A stretch of DNA of 64,000 nt from Agriotes lineatus. Lineage: Eukaryota; Arthropoda; Insecta; Coleoptera; Elateridae. Numbering within the stretch: the stretch's first letter is position 1; the number at the start of each line of letters is the position of its first letter. The notes below the pieces were generated by a model. That model was not told the DNA's origin, made no database searches, and was given only the letters and a program-made list of their open reading frames with translations. Below, in pieces: positions 47,421 to 58,974 of the stretch. A program made the translations under genes and the position numbers. Location of the stretch: NCBI GenBank assembly GCA_940337035.1, contig OW679200.1:20377090-20441089 (forward strand), given 5' to 3'.

Positions 47421-50400
47421 CATCTGATAACTATGCAGGGAGTCTTGTAGACCATATCATAAAGTTCAAAGACTAGTTAGTTTCCTTTAACAAAATTTTG
47501 AAAATTTAGAATAAAACGGTCACTGTGCAGCTAGGTTAAATAATTTTGTTTTAAACTTTATCGTAATTCCTATGAATAGTAATAGTAATATATATCCTTT
47601 ACACCGGATACGAAATTAGTATAATCCTTATGTATCAACGTATTAGGGTTACTTCGTCACCGATTGGATTCGCTTCCTTATAACTAAACATATGCAGTGC
47701 CTGCCTGCGCGTGTTACTTCTTCTTTGTTCTTTAAGTATTTCGTTTCTTTTTTGGTGGTGGGAAGTACGGTTGAAACCGTGAGACCTCTCACTTATGAAA
47801 GGATAGTGAATTTGATGTGCGAGCATGTATCAAACTAAATTAATTAAAAATTAGGTACAGCTACATATCGCTCACCGAACAGACATAGTTAATCGCCACA
47901 AATTTATGCGTGCGCAGAACCATTATCACACGCTACAAATAAATAAAAGCGCGCCAAATTTCAAATAAGTGAGAAGCTTCATCCATGCATGTGCTAGTTT
48001 GTGATATAGGTTTTAGAAGTTCCACCAATAGAAAATTTCTATGCAAATGTTGCGTTGGTGGCCAATCGGTACCGCATTAGTGCACTATGTACCTCGGATT
48101 AGTGAACATCCGGCGAGGTGATCATACATACCTCTAATTTATCAGTGATCCAGAAACACAAATGCATTGCGATCTTGGTCTTGTGCGGTGACCGCAACCG
48201 TAGATGCAAATGACACTGACACGAGTCGTAGCTCATTGGTTTAGTTAGCATTCGGCTAATAAGCACTAGTTGCGGTAAGCATCCGCTTTACAGATATTAT
48301 AGGTACCTCATCAACCGTGCACTTGAATAACAAGCCTAACCGAGGCAGTCTACTAGTGTTATGTGGGAGCACCGCGGGGAGCGTGCTGTACAGCGTTTTA
48401 TGTCACTGTACGTTTTATCATCCCGAACAAGTACTGCAAAATGTCGTAATTTTCGTTTATTTTTATTGGCACGCCTGATTTTGGAATTTGGCTATTTTGT
48501 GTTTACAAGCGAGTATGTCACATGAAGGGTGCGCCGGTTGCCTTGCTTCCCCCGGTGTCGTATTTCTGATCTACAACCTTTAGACCGAAGGGGCGTTACA
48601 GAATGTTTGGGTAAGTTGCCAGCCTGTAAATGTATTAACGACGACCGATCTAAATCCACGAAAAATAAATTAGCCCCGAACCGCGAATCTATGTTCCTAC
48701 AATACTTTATTGGGATTATCTTCAATTCTATTATACAAAAAGAAATAGTGACATGGTTAGGGCCAAGTTGTGTGCATGTTGCGTTAAGTACTTCCTAAAG
48801 TTATTTTATTGCCGAAATGTTTCTATTTATGTAGTATATTGACCCCCCCCCCCACGTAAGCAAATTTTGAAAAAAAAACAGATACTAAATTTCAGGGTTG
48901 AAAAGATATATGAGGAGTCACCTCAACTTTTTTTAACAAAGTATTCGAAACACGATATATACTTTTCGCATATTAAGATCTACAGTTATGTACTAGCGAC
49001 TTGCTTTCAAACAATATCACAAATATACGTTTAAAAGTAGCCCGGTCTTATCTCATCTACGAGGTTACACATTAACACCACAAAAACGCTTTCTTCTGAG
49101 ACACATGTGGGAAATCTTCCGCCATAAATTTCACATAGGTGCTTTATTTATCGTGCAAATTAACTGCGTGTAATAAAAACCACGGGCAACCTTGAATCGA
49201 AACAATCACACTGGCATTAAACATTTTTCATGAGATATCGCTGCTATCTGGTGAGTAAAAGGAAGCTACGCGAATGCAAACGGCATTTCTCTGCCGTTCA
49301 TGGCTAAGTTCAGGCTTTGTTCGTATACGGCTACGACCAAGGATTTTTAGAAGCCGATTGGTTATCTCGACAACTGCAAGCGTGAGTTGAATTTGAAAGT
49401 GTGCATACTGCAACAATTAGACGAATACTTCATTATTGATTTGCGAATGGCGTTTTCGTGTGCCAGATGCTGCTTTGGCATCTGTTGCTGTCACGACCTG
49501 CAAGTAATAATAGTTTTTCCTTGCCAATCATTTTTTTATATGGCAACAATATATAATCGACGGAGGCGAATATTAGAAACTTCGTTATAAAATGATTTCC
49601 GAAAAGGTACTGCCTGCCTTTCATTATTGGAAATCTACAGTTGCATGGACCCAAACAGCCTTGTTTACACGCGATAAATAATCTGGGGCAACGCACCACA
49701 TGGTTTTGCAACAGTTTGTTTATTTGAAGTTCATTACAGGCAGCGAAACAAAAACTATTATTTCTAAATTTTGCACAATGAAATAACATATTCATTTTTC
49801 AAAAACTAAACACTTTCGTGCGCCAGATATTCTAAACTTATTCAAATTCATGAAGTTAAAAGGCCACATTTTTATGCCAGTTAAATGGCATCAAAAGGTT
49901 AGAACAGACAATGCAAGAGCACTTTGACACGACTCCACATTAATGGAGTGATAATGCCAACTCCTTTATTGAAAATATGATATTCGTTATTGAATTACCG
50001 CGACAAAATGTCGGAAATTTTATTTAAAAACAAGATGAGATGGTACAAACTCCTTATAGATATTTTTGACATGCGCTCTTTGGAAGGCCCGCTCGTTAAA
50101 GACATATTTAGTCTTCGTCGACAGTTGAAGCGGTGCTTTCAAAGTAGCATGACCATTATAATATTATGTTTTATGTAATGTAATGTACATGATTGCGCCA
50201 TATATGCGACAACTTGGGCTAAAGACAATTTGCAAAGGAAATCGGAATTAATTATTGCGGAGGAAATTGGTTTAAAATCGAGTCAGCGGTTTATCAATAT
50301 CGTTAACGGCGAGTGCAAATGGCACAAAAAGCTCCGATAGTGCAGCATTTCAGATTTAAAAGTGAAAAGGGATAGACATTTGCGTTCGCACTTTCCGATA
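47421..50400. other. SH2D4 intron (part), no recognised gene
   Basis: Mixed composition. 49634-49700 shares ACAGCCTTGT and GATAAATAAT blocks with the dispersed repeat at 52201. C11 run at 48843-48853. The short frames at 47635-47826, 48492-48798 and 49228-49795 have no recognisable domains. Confidence 0.35.
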
Positions 50401-50404
50401 ACAA

Positions 50405-50490
50405 AAAATCTTGTTCGGATCGAGATTCGAACTTACGACCTCAAGCTTGGCATGCGAGAGTGCCACTATAACACTCTGACAGCGTAGTTA
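50405..50490 (-). repeat. tRNA-like sequence (SINE head or tRNA pseudogene)
   Basis: On the - strand the sequence has TTATAGTGGCACTCTCGC followed by AAGTTCGAATCTCGATCCGAAC, corresponding to the D arm and T arm of a tRNA, with a TGCCA-containing anticodon region. Stems are imperfect, so it is called tRNA-derived rather than a functional gene. Confidence 0.5.
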
Positions 50491-50762
50491 GGTGACCACT
50501 TACTGGTAACGGCAATATAAGTCGACGTTTGTGTTTACATACAAAGAAAAAAGCGACTAATCTATCCAAAAGCTTTTCAGTTCTTTGTATTACTATTCCA
50601 CAGAAACATAAATCATCCTGATAGGTTATGTCGTTCGCCAATTAGCTTGTTTAGATACATCCGGCGTGAAACCTTCACTGAACTTTATTTTCACTTTCCT
50701 TTAACGTCAAAGTGGTTGCTGTCTTTAGCCATTTCATATAATTTTGAATTGGTCGCGATTGA

Positions 50763-51711
50763 TTTAGCGATTGTGACAAAAACTGTAAATTTGTAAAAAC
50801 GGTGGAGACTGAAAGCTATATTTCGGCGAATCTAGGAAAAATATCAACCGACCCCCCCCCCTCACGGACAAAGATAAAACATGTATTTGGTGAGCAATCT
50901 CTACGTACGACGCTACGTAACAATTCTCTAACATCTGGTGACAATGACGAGCACGCAAGAAGGCGCTCGCCCAGCACAACTACTCAAAACGTTGCAAAAA
51001 TTGAAATATCGTACCTGAGAATCGAAGGTGGCAGGGCCGTAGATACCACCGGGGCAGCCGGGGCATCGCCCCGAGGCCCGCAAACATAGAGGGCCCCCGA
51101 AGATGGAGGAAGTTTTTTTTACGAAATTGTCTTAAAAAAGTTTTGAACCAAACTTAGCCTGTTTAAACATTAAACACGGTTTTATATTAAACTCAATGTG
51201 ACAAGTAAATATGTGTTTTGTCTGTTTTTTGAAATGCCTATTCTTCTATCCTAACAGAAAAAAAATAGTAACCCTATTAAAAAAGGCTTACTAAATGAAA
51301 GTGGTGTAGAGGTAAAGGGGAAGATAATGTGGGGGCCCCATAATTATTTATTGCCCTAGCGCCCCCAAGCCTGTAGCTACGGCCCTGGAAGGTGGAACCA
51401 TCACAACGTTTTTGAAAAGGAGGGAATTGATCGTAACATGTAAGAGGACTTTGACTGAAGAATTAGGCATTGCAGCCAAATTCTTCCGTAAGAATTCACA
51501 TCGTAATACATACACCCCTGAAACACTTGTGTTTGAGATGGCTCACTAAACACTTGTCGAATCTTTGCTAGCGTATTTTGGAGGGGTTACTGATAATCCC
51601 ATAAAATTTGATGCTTGTTGTTACTTTATTACATCTCAAAAATCGCCAAAAGACGGGTGCACGACAAAAGCAACGTCACTACTTCCCACGCGTGCCCAGT
51701 TCCGCGCCACT
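50763..51711 (+). pseudogene. Unrecognised reading frame split by a hAT-like MITE
   Basis: A + frame is open from 50763 to the MITE at 51032 and continues from 51396 in the same phase, once the insert and one target duplicate are ignored, to TAA at 51547 (140 codons). The frame then stays open for 54 more codons to TAG at 51712. Segments include TESYISANLGKIS, KIKHVFGEQSLRTTL, FLKRRELIVTCKRTLTEELG and, after the TAA, TLVESLLAYFGG. I do not recognise the protein; an old transposon ORF or a dead gene are both possible. A C10 run at 50852-50861 lies in frame. Not linked to the SH2D4 gene, which is on the other strand. Confidence 0.45.
51032..51387. mobile_element. hAT-like MITE with 8-bp target duplication
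   Basis: GAAGGTGG at 51024-51031 is repeated at 51388-51395. The 356-bp insert begins CAGGGCCGTAGATACC and ends GTAGCTACGGCCCTG, so the terminal inverted repeat is CAGGGCCGTAG with an inexact inner part; the adjacent GGGGC/GCCCC tracts continue the inversion. An 8-bp duplication and CAGGG-type ends are diagnostic of hAT elements. No transposase is encoded. Confidence 0.92.
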
Positions 51712-51879
51712 TAGCACACTGACTCACAACACGTTCTTGTACTATCACCTAGCGGCACATTGTACAATCGGCTTACGCTTCGCTATACACATTTGTCGTT
51801 AAACTTTGGTTCTGATTTCTATTTGCGCTACATAATATCAAAAATGTGTTTATTTTACCTTTGAACCACAAGTTCTGCA

Positions 51880-52156
51880 TTTCATTCATCATTCATTAAT
51901 CATCTATAGCCTCTTTTACCGTTCCGTGTCGAGGACCATTCATACCTCGCGGGAACTGCAACGGAGGTAATGCCCCGCACGTGACTTACATTACGCTCCC
52001 CCGCATGCAAACATACCACACACACAACAGCTTAATCTAACTTAACTAATGGATTCAAATCCACTGCCGCTCCGAGAAAATTCTCTGCTACGGCCAGATT
52101 TGAACCCATGTCCACCTGGTTGCTAAGCAGACAACAAGACCACTCAACCACCGAGT
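51880..52156 (-). repeat. tRNA-derived SINE
   Basis: The - strand head at 52156-52090 reads TCGGTGGTTGAGTGGTCTTG (A box) and ATGGGTTCAAATCTGGCC (B box) at tRNA spacing. The body continues to an ATTAATGAATGATGAATGA-like simple tail near 51881-51905. The head is closest to a Ser/Leu-type tRNA by its long variable part, though that is a guess. It sits just outside the dispersed repeat that starts at 52201. Confidence 0.7.
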
Positions 52157-52200
52157 TCTGCATTTCAATTTGTTAATTTGTCAAAATAGGATTTTGTTTT

Positions 52201-52805
52201 GAAGCGGACACAAACAGCCTTGTACAGCGGCAATAAATAACCTCGCGAAAAAGTAGGAGGTTCGCTTGAAATCGACTGGGGCGCGAGGGATTGACAAGCT
52301 CTTTATAAGCAACGGCAAAACTCGCGCAAGTAACGCAAGAGCTTGAATTAATACGGCTTGCTGAACTGCAAGGGCGTCGAACGCGCGTTGCAGAGAATTC
52401 CGGCTCGCCAGACGGACTATTGCCTTAAAATGGTTGATATTGTAAAACCCTCGAAGACACAGTGACTGAGTTGTCGCAACCAGGAAAATTTGCAATTTCT
52501 GACCATCCGGGCAGACGAGGCGAGGGCCATAAATCCTTTCGCGAACGCAAAACCCTCGAAAACACAATGGCCATTAGCGCATCCTAAAACAGGGGATTTC
52601 AAACCTTACGGGCAGGCGAATCTGGGGGCCATAAATCCTTCCGCTGACGCACTGAACAACACAAGAACCAGGGCATTCTGTACGCGGTCGTCCACCGAGC
52701 TCTAACTTGACGCCCGGAGTCTCGCCGTTATCACGCCAATTAATAATTGCGCAACATATATTTAAATATTCCTGTATGTGTGTACTTATTTGTATAGTGG
52801 CTGTT
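52201..52805 (+). repeat. GC-richer dispersed repeat, copy B (uninterrupted)
   Basis: Colinear with 38553-39600 in the same orientation, with many small differences. The point matching the foldback insertion in copy A reads CACGCCAATTAATAATTGCGCAAC (about 52731-52754), without insert, so it represents the empty site. Open frames are short and in different frames from copy A. Confidence 0.75.
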
Positions 52806-53086
52806 TTACAATTTCTATCGAACGAAATCCAATATGTTTTATATTTTGTTGTTTCAATTTAACTAGCGCCAACACTGCTGCTACAGCTTTCACGCCTTAA
52901 TCACAAGTATGGAAAGTTCAATCAATCTTCTTACAGATTTTTTACTACTTATTATTTAGTACAACAAACTCGGTCTACACTATAAAATGTTAATGTTGAT
53001 AAATATAATTCTTTCAAAAATTCAAATTTCACAGTGAATGCAATTGTTGATGCGTTTTCAGTAAGTTTAAAACAAACACCACTCAC

Positions 53087-53281
53087 CTAAAGTTTTGTGT
53101 TCGACTTGGTTTTTCCCCAAAAAGCTGTAATGCTTTCCCGAGTTGACTAGATAGTGTTTGCATTTGTCAGGAGCGCGGTAGGAGAGGGCATATCCCCAAA
53201 TCCTCTCAGATAACCTTACTAGGAAAGTACCATCAGGCTGCTCCGCTAGCAGGCTTTCAGCTTCCAGTCTGGTTATAAGCC
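53087..53281 (-). CDS. SH2D4-like adaptor, SH2 core exon
   Basis: The acceptor TTTATAG ends at 53282 and the donor GTGAGT begins at 53086; the exon is 195 bp with phase 1 at both ends. It encodes LITRLEAESLLAEQPDG, FLVRLSERIWGYALSYR, CKHYLVNS, YSFLGKNQVEHKTL. The Arg of FLVRLS is the phosphotyrosine-binding residue. SERIxGYALSY, CKH and YSFLG match the SH2D4A SH2 domain closely; SH2D4 proteins are cytoplasmic adaptors. The next exon lies 21.8 kb away at 31258. Confidence 0.95.
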
Positions 53282-53801
53282 CTATAAATAGCACAGAAAA
53301 CTGATTTATAATGTGTACAATGCTAAAACTCGTGTTTGCATTTATGAATAATAAACAGATGCAATTAGAGGATTCCCACAGTACATTAGAAATTCAGCAG
53401 TATATCTATGTTTACATCGCATTGTTCGTTGGGTGAAGTGAAATCACGTCATGAACCTAAATTAATGTTATTACCACAATAAAACGAACCAAATATGTTG
53501 GAAAATCTCGAATGGCATGCTTTTATCTTTTTAGCACCTAAATGGTCAAGAAAGTTAGCGGTGTCCATTGCCTAGTATTTTCTGCACCCAGTTACAAGAA
53601 CTGGAAATTAAGGAGGTTTACTAACCGATTAAGAAGTAAGATGCTACTCGTTAATCATTAGTCACAGCTCGTTCTCGTTCCTTAATACGGATTACTTTCA
53701 TTTTTTACATGCATTATTCAGCAAACGCAAGCAGACGGTTAATCCTAAACGGTCGTAAAAACAATGGGCGCGTAGGAAGCACATTTAAAAACGAAGCTTA
53801 C
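53282..53801 (-). other. SH2D4 intron of 520 bp
   Basis: Donor GTAAGC at 53801 and acceptor TTTATAG at 53282. No repeat or regulatory feature recognised. Confidence 0.8.
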
Positions 53802-54023
53802 CATGAAACCAAGGTTCCACATTATTCGAGGAATCCACTCCCGCCCTCTTGGGAATCTCGCTGGTTCGGTACCACTCCAGAACGGCCTGCTTTCCTGGGG
53901 GAACTCCCGGGGTGGCTTCGCTGTAGGCAGTTTCAAAATCTGCGGCGCTGTTCAGTCTATGTTGTTCGCGGGCTTTTCTTGCGATTTCCCTGATTTGCTG
54001 TTCTGCTTCCTTTGCTTTGCGCT
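53802..54023 (-). CDS. SH2D4-like adaptor, linker and start of SH2
   Basis: The acceptor TTGTTCTAG ends at 54024 and the donor GTAAGC begins at 53801; the exon is 222 bp. It reads RKAKEAEQQIREIARKAREQ, a charged helical stretch likely to form a coiled coil, then a linker ending AVLEWYRTSEIPKR, and finally EPWFHG, the Trp-led start of the SH2 domain. The last Gly codon is split and completed at 53281. In vertebrate SH2D4 proteins a similar basic helical region precedes an EWF-type segment and the SH2. The exon begins in mid-codon, so more exons lie to the right. I could not find them up to 64000. Confidence 0.9.
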
Positions 54024-54919
54024 CTAGAACAAATAGAAAGGCGTTGCAGTAAATTATTCGATACGGTTGCCATATAATTAGCTGGTACATTTTATCATTG
54101 TAATGCTTGCAAAACATTGTGTAGCTCTTTGAGTACTTGTTAAATAGAATCACACGAAGCATGTAAGGAATTTTTGGTCTTTCTGAAAGTGCAACGTTCA
54201 GTGTTTATGCATTCTTCCAACGAAGGTGAACTGATATAGAGGCCTCATCAACCAGATGAGACATTTGCAGGATGGAATAGATAAGGAATAGTAAAAATGG
54301 TCCGGAAAGGATAGAAAATACTACCACGAAATTTGTCTTTAAAAAAATACTCTGCGGATTTTGGAAAACCACCCACAAATTTAAATCAAAACGACAGACC
54401 CTTTAAATGAACCAACCCACCTCGGTTTATCCTTCTAGCTATAATATTAACATTAGAAAAATTCCAAGGTTAGTTGTTATTCTTCAAGCAGATGGTATTA
54501 CCAAGCTATTAGGGGTTTTTGGCATAGATTAAAAAATGTATCGCACTAAATATATAGCAAATGTACAATATCCTACTGACATTGTTCAATATAGCGCCTT
54601 TTACACGTTTTACCCTTTATTTTTTGTTGGAACTAGTCTCATGACTTAAATATTCATTACTTTATTAAAGATCAGTCACGAATGACAGCAAATCAAAAGC
54701 AATTCACAATTGTAATAATTCGTTTAGCGATACACATCCTTCGCATCCCCATATTGAAAAAGAAGAGAACATGCATCGTTAAAGCTACATAACTTGTCCA
54801 TCTGATATCTTTTTCTTTATACCTAGCTGGAGAAAATAAATTTTTGATATCGAATGAGAACGAAAAAATCCATAAGCCATAAGATGGTTAAGTAAAAATC
54901 TTAATTATTGTTTATTTAG
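54024..54919. other. SH2D4 upstream intron, nothing recognised
   Basis: AT-rich, with no exon or repeat I can name. Confidence 0.4.
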
Positions 54920-55083
54920 ATTCTCTCTGATTATGTACAAATTGAGCTTCTCAAGGATCCTGCATCAGAATGCGAAGATCAAGAGGCTGAGAAAACCTTG
55001 GAAAAAGACAACTGCAGTAAAGGCAGTCACGCAAAAGATCAAGATCGAATGCATGACTTTCTGCTGATATATTCAAATATTAG
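54920..55083 (+). other. Possible + strand exon or transposon ORF fragment
   Basis: Preceded by TTTATTTAG and followed by GTAAAC, 164 bases form a + frame reading SDYVQIELLKDPASECEDQ and EKDNCSKGSHAKDQDRMHD. The composition is rich in Glu, Asp and Lys and looks coding, but no domain is recognised and no partner exons were found. It is antisense to the SH2D4 gene. It could be a piece of an unknown transposon. Confidence 0.3.
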
Positions 55084-55425
55084 GTAAACACAATCAGAAA
55101 ACAGAAATAACAAGATCAATAGGCTGATATATACTGTTTGAGGCTTTCGCGGTTACTCGAATTATTCTTCTTAACATAAAATTTCGGCTTAGACCGCGTA
55201 GTATTTGTGGATGAACACCCAGCATTCTGTCTTAATGTGCCTTGCACCTTGTGAACTAGAGCAAGAAACCGCGCAATGGCCATGCTCTTTGGTGGCTTGT
55301 GCTGTTTGAGTACCTTGAGAACGATGTAACTTAGGCAGATTTGGCCCTGTTGCTGTTTGTGCATCTATAGTCATTAACACTTCGCAAGACCTTGCAGTTT
55401 GCATCATTAGAGTGAAAGTCGCACT
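55084..55425. other. Unassigned, with an open - strand frame
   Basis: A - strand frame from about 55412 to 55189 (MQTARSCEVLM... KYYAV) is open for about 75 codons and coding-like in composition, but unrecognised. It is interrupted upstream by the SINE at 55440. Confidence 0.3.
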
Positions 55426-55439
55426 AAGAACTGAAGGTA

Positions 55440-55752
55440 AAAAAGGTAAAAGGTAAAGGATCAGGGTCATTTCAATTCCCCCAACTGGGGGCGGGCTGCT
55501 ATAGGGACCTTGCATCCCTCTTCAACCAAGAACAGGAATTATAGGATCGGTGAGAGAAAGGAGGGGTGGAGAATGGAAGAGAAGTCAGGAAAGGTGGAGA
55601 AATACTGTCCCGCCATTCGCCTCAGAGAAGGTACTCTGTTGACTCAGGAAAACCACCTAAAAACCTGAATCAGAGCAGACGACCAGGGGAATCGAACCCG
55701 CGACCTCCCGAATGCTAAGCAGACCTGGTAACCCCTAGTCTACAGAGCTCTG
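55440..55752 (-). mobile_element. tRNA-derived SINE with 14-bp target duplication
   Basis: TAAGAACTGAAGGT occurs at 55426-55439 and 55753-55766. The 313-bp element between starts on the - strand with ACAGAGCTCTGTAGACTAGGGGTTACC, an A-box-like segment, then GGTCGCGGGTTCGATTCCCCTGG (B box), and ends in a TTTACCTTTTACC tail. Long target duplications and a simple-sequence tail are the marks of LINE-mobilised SINEs. Confidence 0.85.
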
Positions 55753-55996
55753 TAAGAACTGAAGGTCAGTGTGGAGCTATCTAAAGTTCTCTGTGCCAGG
55801 CGCGCGGAGCGATGTAACGCTGATTGGTCGTTCGGGTGGAACGTAATTCGTGGGGCGTGGCCGTATGACGCACAGTGGTTGTGTTCTACTAACAAGGTGA
55901 AACAGATGCCAACACAATTTTTTTATCTTTCTCGTAATTGCTTCATACGCACATGACGTCAGGAAACATACATTTTTTTCTTTAAAATAATTATCA

Positions 55997-56226
55997 TATA
56001 TAGGGTGACAATTTTAAATCCTGGCAATTACAAAATAATTACAAAATAGGCAACCCAATCTACTTCCGAAATGTGACAGTTTTGATTAGTCGCATAACTT
56101 GCTACTCAAGATTTTTCGATATATATTCAAAATGTAAAACACGAAGTTGTTTCGGAATTGATTGGTGGGTTATTTATTCCAAAATCGTCAGGGGTCACAA
56201 CTTAAAATGGGCACCCTGTATATATA
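55997..56226. mobile_element. Short MITE with TATA(CA)GGGTG ends
   Basis: Left end TATATAGGGTGACA and right end TGGGCACCCTGTATATA are inverse apart from a CA pair. The 230-bp interior has no frame. Ends of this type belong to mariner-like MITEs inserted at TA. Confidence 0.5.
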
Positions 56227-56984
56227 AAAGCGAGTGAAGCTGCATTTGTTCTTCTGTTATGCTGAATCGCCACCAAAAAGCCAATGGCCAATGATACAAG
56301 CTTTACTACTCGTACTACATAATGATGTGCCACTTTTCAGCGCCATCTAACGACAACTGCCACAAGATGCTACGCAGCATTTGTAGAACCATATATTTAA
56401 AGAACTATATTGCTAGCGGCTATGAGTTGAGGGGTCACCACGGAAGTGAGACAGACAACCAACTCTTCAATGTATATGGTGAGCTATGCGCAAGCGCGTC
56501 GGCGTCGCGTCGTCCGCGCGGTGGGGAAGTAATCAAGTTTAAATTTCGCTTCTAAAGGCGGAGTTCGAATTCTCAGGCATGCGCAAGAGACGCTTTATAC
56601 TCAGAGTGAGACTATGTCGGCGCCGTAATGTTTTCGGCCGTTTCCAGGCCCTACTAGCAATATATGTATTATGTGTAGAACGATTTCCTTTAAATGAGTG
56701 CAAGAACTGATATAATAATCAATAAAAACAGCCTGAAGAATTGGTCTAGGATGGGCGGTAATAGAGTGAAGACTGGAAAAGAACCCGAAAAGCGAGTACA
56801 CCACCCAGCCTAAAAAAATGGATTAAAAGAGGTAGAGGAAGAAAGACTAAAGCTTCATCTTATGATGGGGGTTTTAAGCTAATTTTTACTATAAGTATTA
56901 AGAAAATAATCTCCAATGAATATAATTTATGTATATATGAATTATCAGTAACCTTATTTTACCTTGCGATAGAGAGGCTAGTGC
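56227..56984. other. No recognised gene; GC-richer patch
   Basis: At 56420-56640 the sequence is rich in CG dinucleotides. The 10-bp inverse pair ATATTGCTAG (about 56408) and CTAGCAATAT (about 56653) may mark a small element. Nothing else seen. Confidence 0.35.
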
Positions 56985-57262
56985 TTTATACGTTTTCATC
57001 TGCCCTGGATTCGGGTTACAAAGTCGGAGCGCGTCTTTTGTGGTTGTGCAGTAACCATTGTGTGAGGTGTTGACCGTGTTACTCTATCTCTCAGGTCTGT
57101 GGTTCTGAGTAGAGCACAGTTAATTTGGTGCCCAACTGTGAATGCTCTCACCGAGCCCGACTCCAATCGCCAAGGCTGCGTAAAAAATCCGGCCCCAGCG
57201 GGATTCGAGCCGCTGACTTGTTTAATTCAAGCCTAGCGCTTTCCCAACTGCGCTACCCGGCT
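56985..57262 (-). repeat. tRNA-derived SINE
   Basis: The - strand head at 57262-57190 reads GCCGGGTAGCGCAGTTGGGA, GCGCTAGGCTTGA and AGCGGCTCGAATCCCGCTGG, with good D and T stems. The anticodon loop reads AATTAAA, giving TTA, which would read a stop codon, and the acceptor stem pairs poorly. So it is a SINE head, not a tRNA gene. The left limit is approximate. Confidence 0.65.
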
Positions 57263-58974
57263 TCTCAAAATATTTATCTCAAAATATAATGTTCAGTAAT
57301 TCTGTTGAAGTACAAATTCGCGTACCAAAACTTTGACAACTGCCCCAATTTTTATTACTCAAAGAACCATAACCTTAGAGAAAGAGGATATTCGTCTCTG
57401 TACGCGTCGATCAGTTCGGTCGTGCCGATTTACTTTTAAAAGTTTTAACCTTTTACTATACTACGTTCAACGAACAGATTCAGTAAAAGCCCCTCCCACA
57501 AATGATCGCTAAATGTGAATAGAATACTGTTATTGGTAAGCCGGTTGTACACAGGTCAATTTTAATTACACAATTTTTGAATTCCCCAAGTTTTTAATTT
57601 TTAACGTGTACCTACAATTGGTTATTTCTACAAATGCCAAAATATTTTGTCGCTCGCTGATTAAGAAAAGAACAAGCATTGATGAAATCGAAATCTTTTC
57701 CAATTTTTATTATTAACGAAAATAAACCTTAACAAACAATTTGTACAATTATTAATGCTACTGCCTGATTTTGCAAGAAAATTTAAATGTCAAATTGACC
57801 ATTAACGTCAAATTTCAGCATCAACAAAAATGTGTTTAAGATTTTAATTTTTAATTATTAGATCACATCATAACGTTTGCTCATTTTAGATGTTGTAGAC
57901 AAAATCTTGTGTGTATTTCGAGCGCAGTGCCATTGCCGATTTTGAGAGATTAATTATACGGTGATCGCGCTGAATTGCCAAATAATCGTCGATCTGCAGC
58001 TTGATGATTCAGCCAGATTTATCCAAACTATTACCACTGCATTTACAGGTCAAAGTTGTAAAGTTTGAACCGTCCTTATTGTTTACATGTTATATTAGAA
58101 TGTAAAAACAATTAGTTTTACTTTAAATAATAAATATAAACTATGTATTATAAAGAACTATAAACTCTTTAAAAAAATCTCCTCTTAATCAACTGATAAA
58201 AGTAAACGACATTTTTTAGGTCCAAGCAAAAAAGCGTACTATAATTTAATACATAACACAATGAAGTACTCAAGTAGTCCCGCTAAAGTAAGACACACTG
58301 TATATACGATATAGATTTGCATTTGTTAAGAACTTCAGCTATTGCTCTCGTATCTTAACAAAAAAACTTTGTGAAGTATTTCAGAAATATAAACAGGAAG
58401 TTCAGTGGAAGTAATTGTGGGAGGAAGTGGACGCTAAAATTATAGTTACCTACGTGATTGTACTTAAATCTTTTTTTATAACTCGTTGCATTGTTAACTC
58501 ATATAGATATTTACTATTAAACAATTTGTTTTTAAGTAGTGAAATAAATGCATATTCTTACCTATTTCTACATTTTCGTGAAAAAAATGGTCATAACGTA
58601 ACAGCGGGAAAAAACGAAAAATATCGGAATTGTCGTTACGCCCCTGATCACTTTTAAATGTAAATTATTTCTAGTTTGTTCCGGTACACAATACCAGTAA
58701 CTCGTTAAACTGTGTAATAAATAAACGTGGAACCGTAGACCAGAGTAGGACTACAAACGGTTACTGCAATCAAAGGTAAATGACATCGCATACCTACTGC
58801 CACTTTCTAAATTGAAACCAAAATTCAAAACTCACAATTCTACAAAAGCCCCATTAGCGAAACAGAACGGATGAGTTTTTATAGTTTTCTCAAGATATCG
58901 ATTTACAGTTGCGGTTTTGTGTTGCAACTCCAACCTTGTAAAATTGTATCTAGTTCAGTAAACAATTAAATAGT
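57263..58974. other. No recognised gene
   Basis: AT-rich sequence without recognisable exons, repeats or RNA genes. Confidence 0.35.

Noticed and set aside
53709..54027. + strand frames over the SH2D4 exon
   Set aside because: Antisense shadows of the - strand exon, whose splice sites and homology are clear.
56408..56662. Possible MITE with 10-bp ends ATATTGCTAG
   Set aside because: Ends are short and AT-rich, and no target duplication or second copy is seen.
57190..57262. Possible functional tRNA gene
   Set aside because: The anticodon would read a stop codon, the acceptor stem is weak and the sequence continues into a SINE body.
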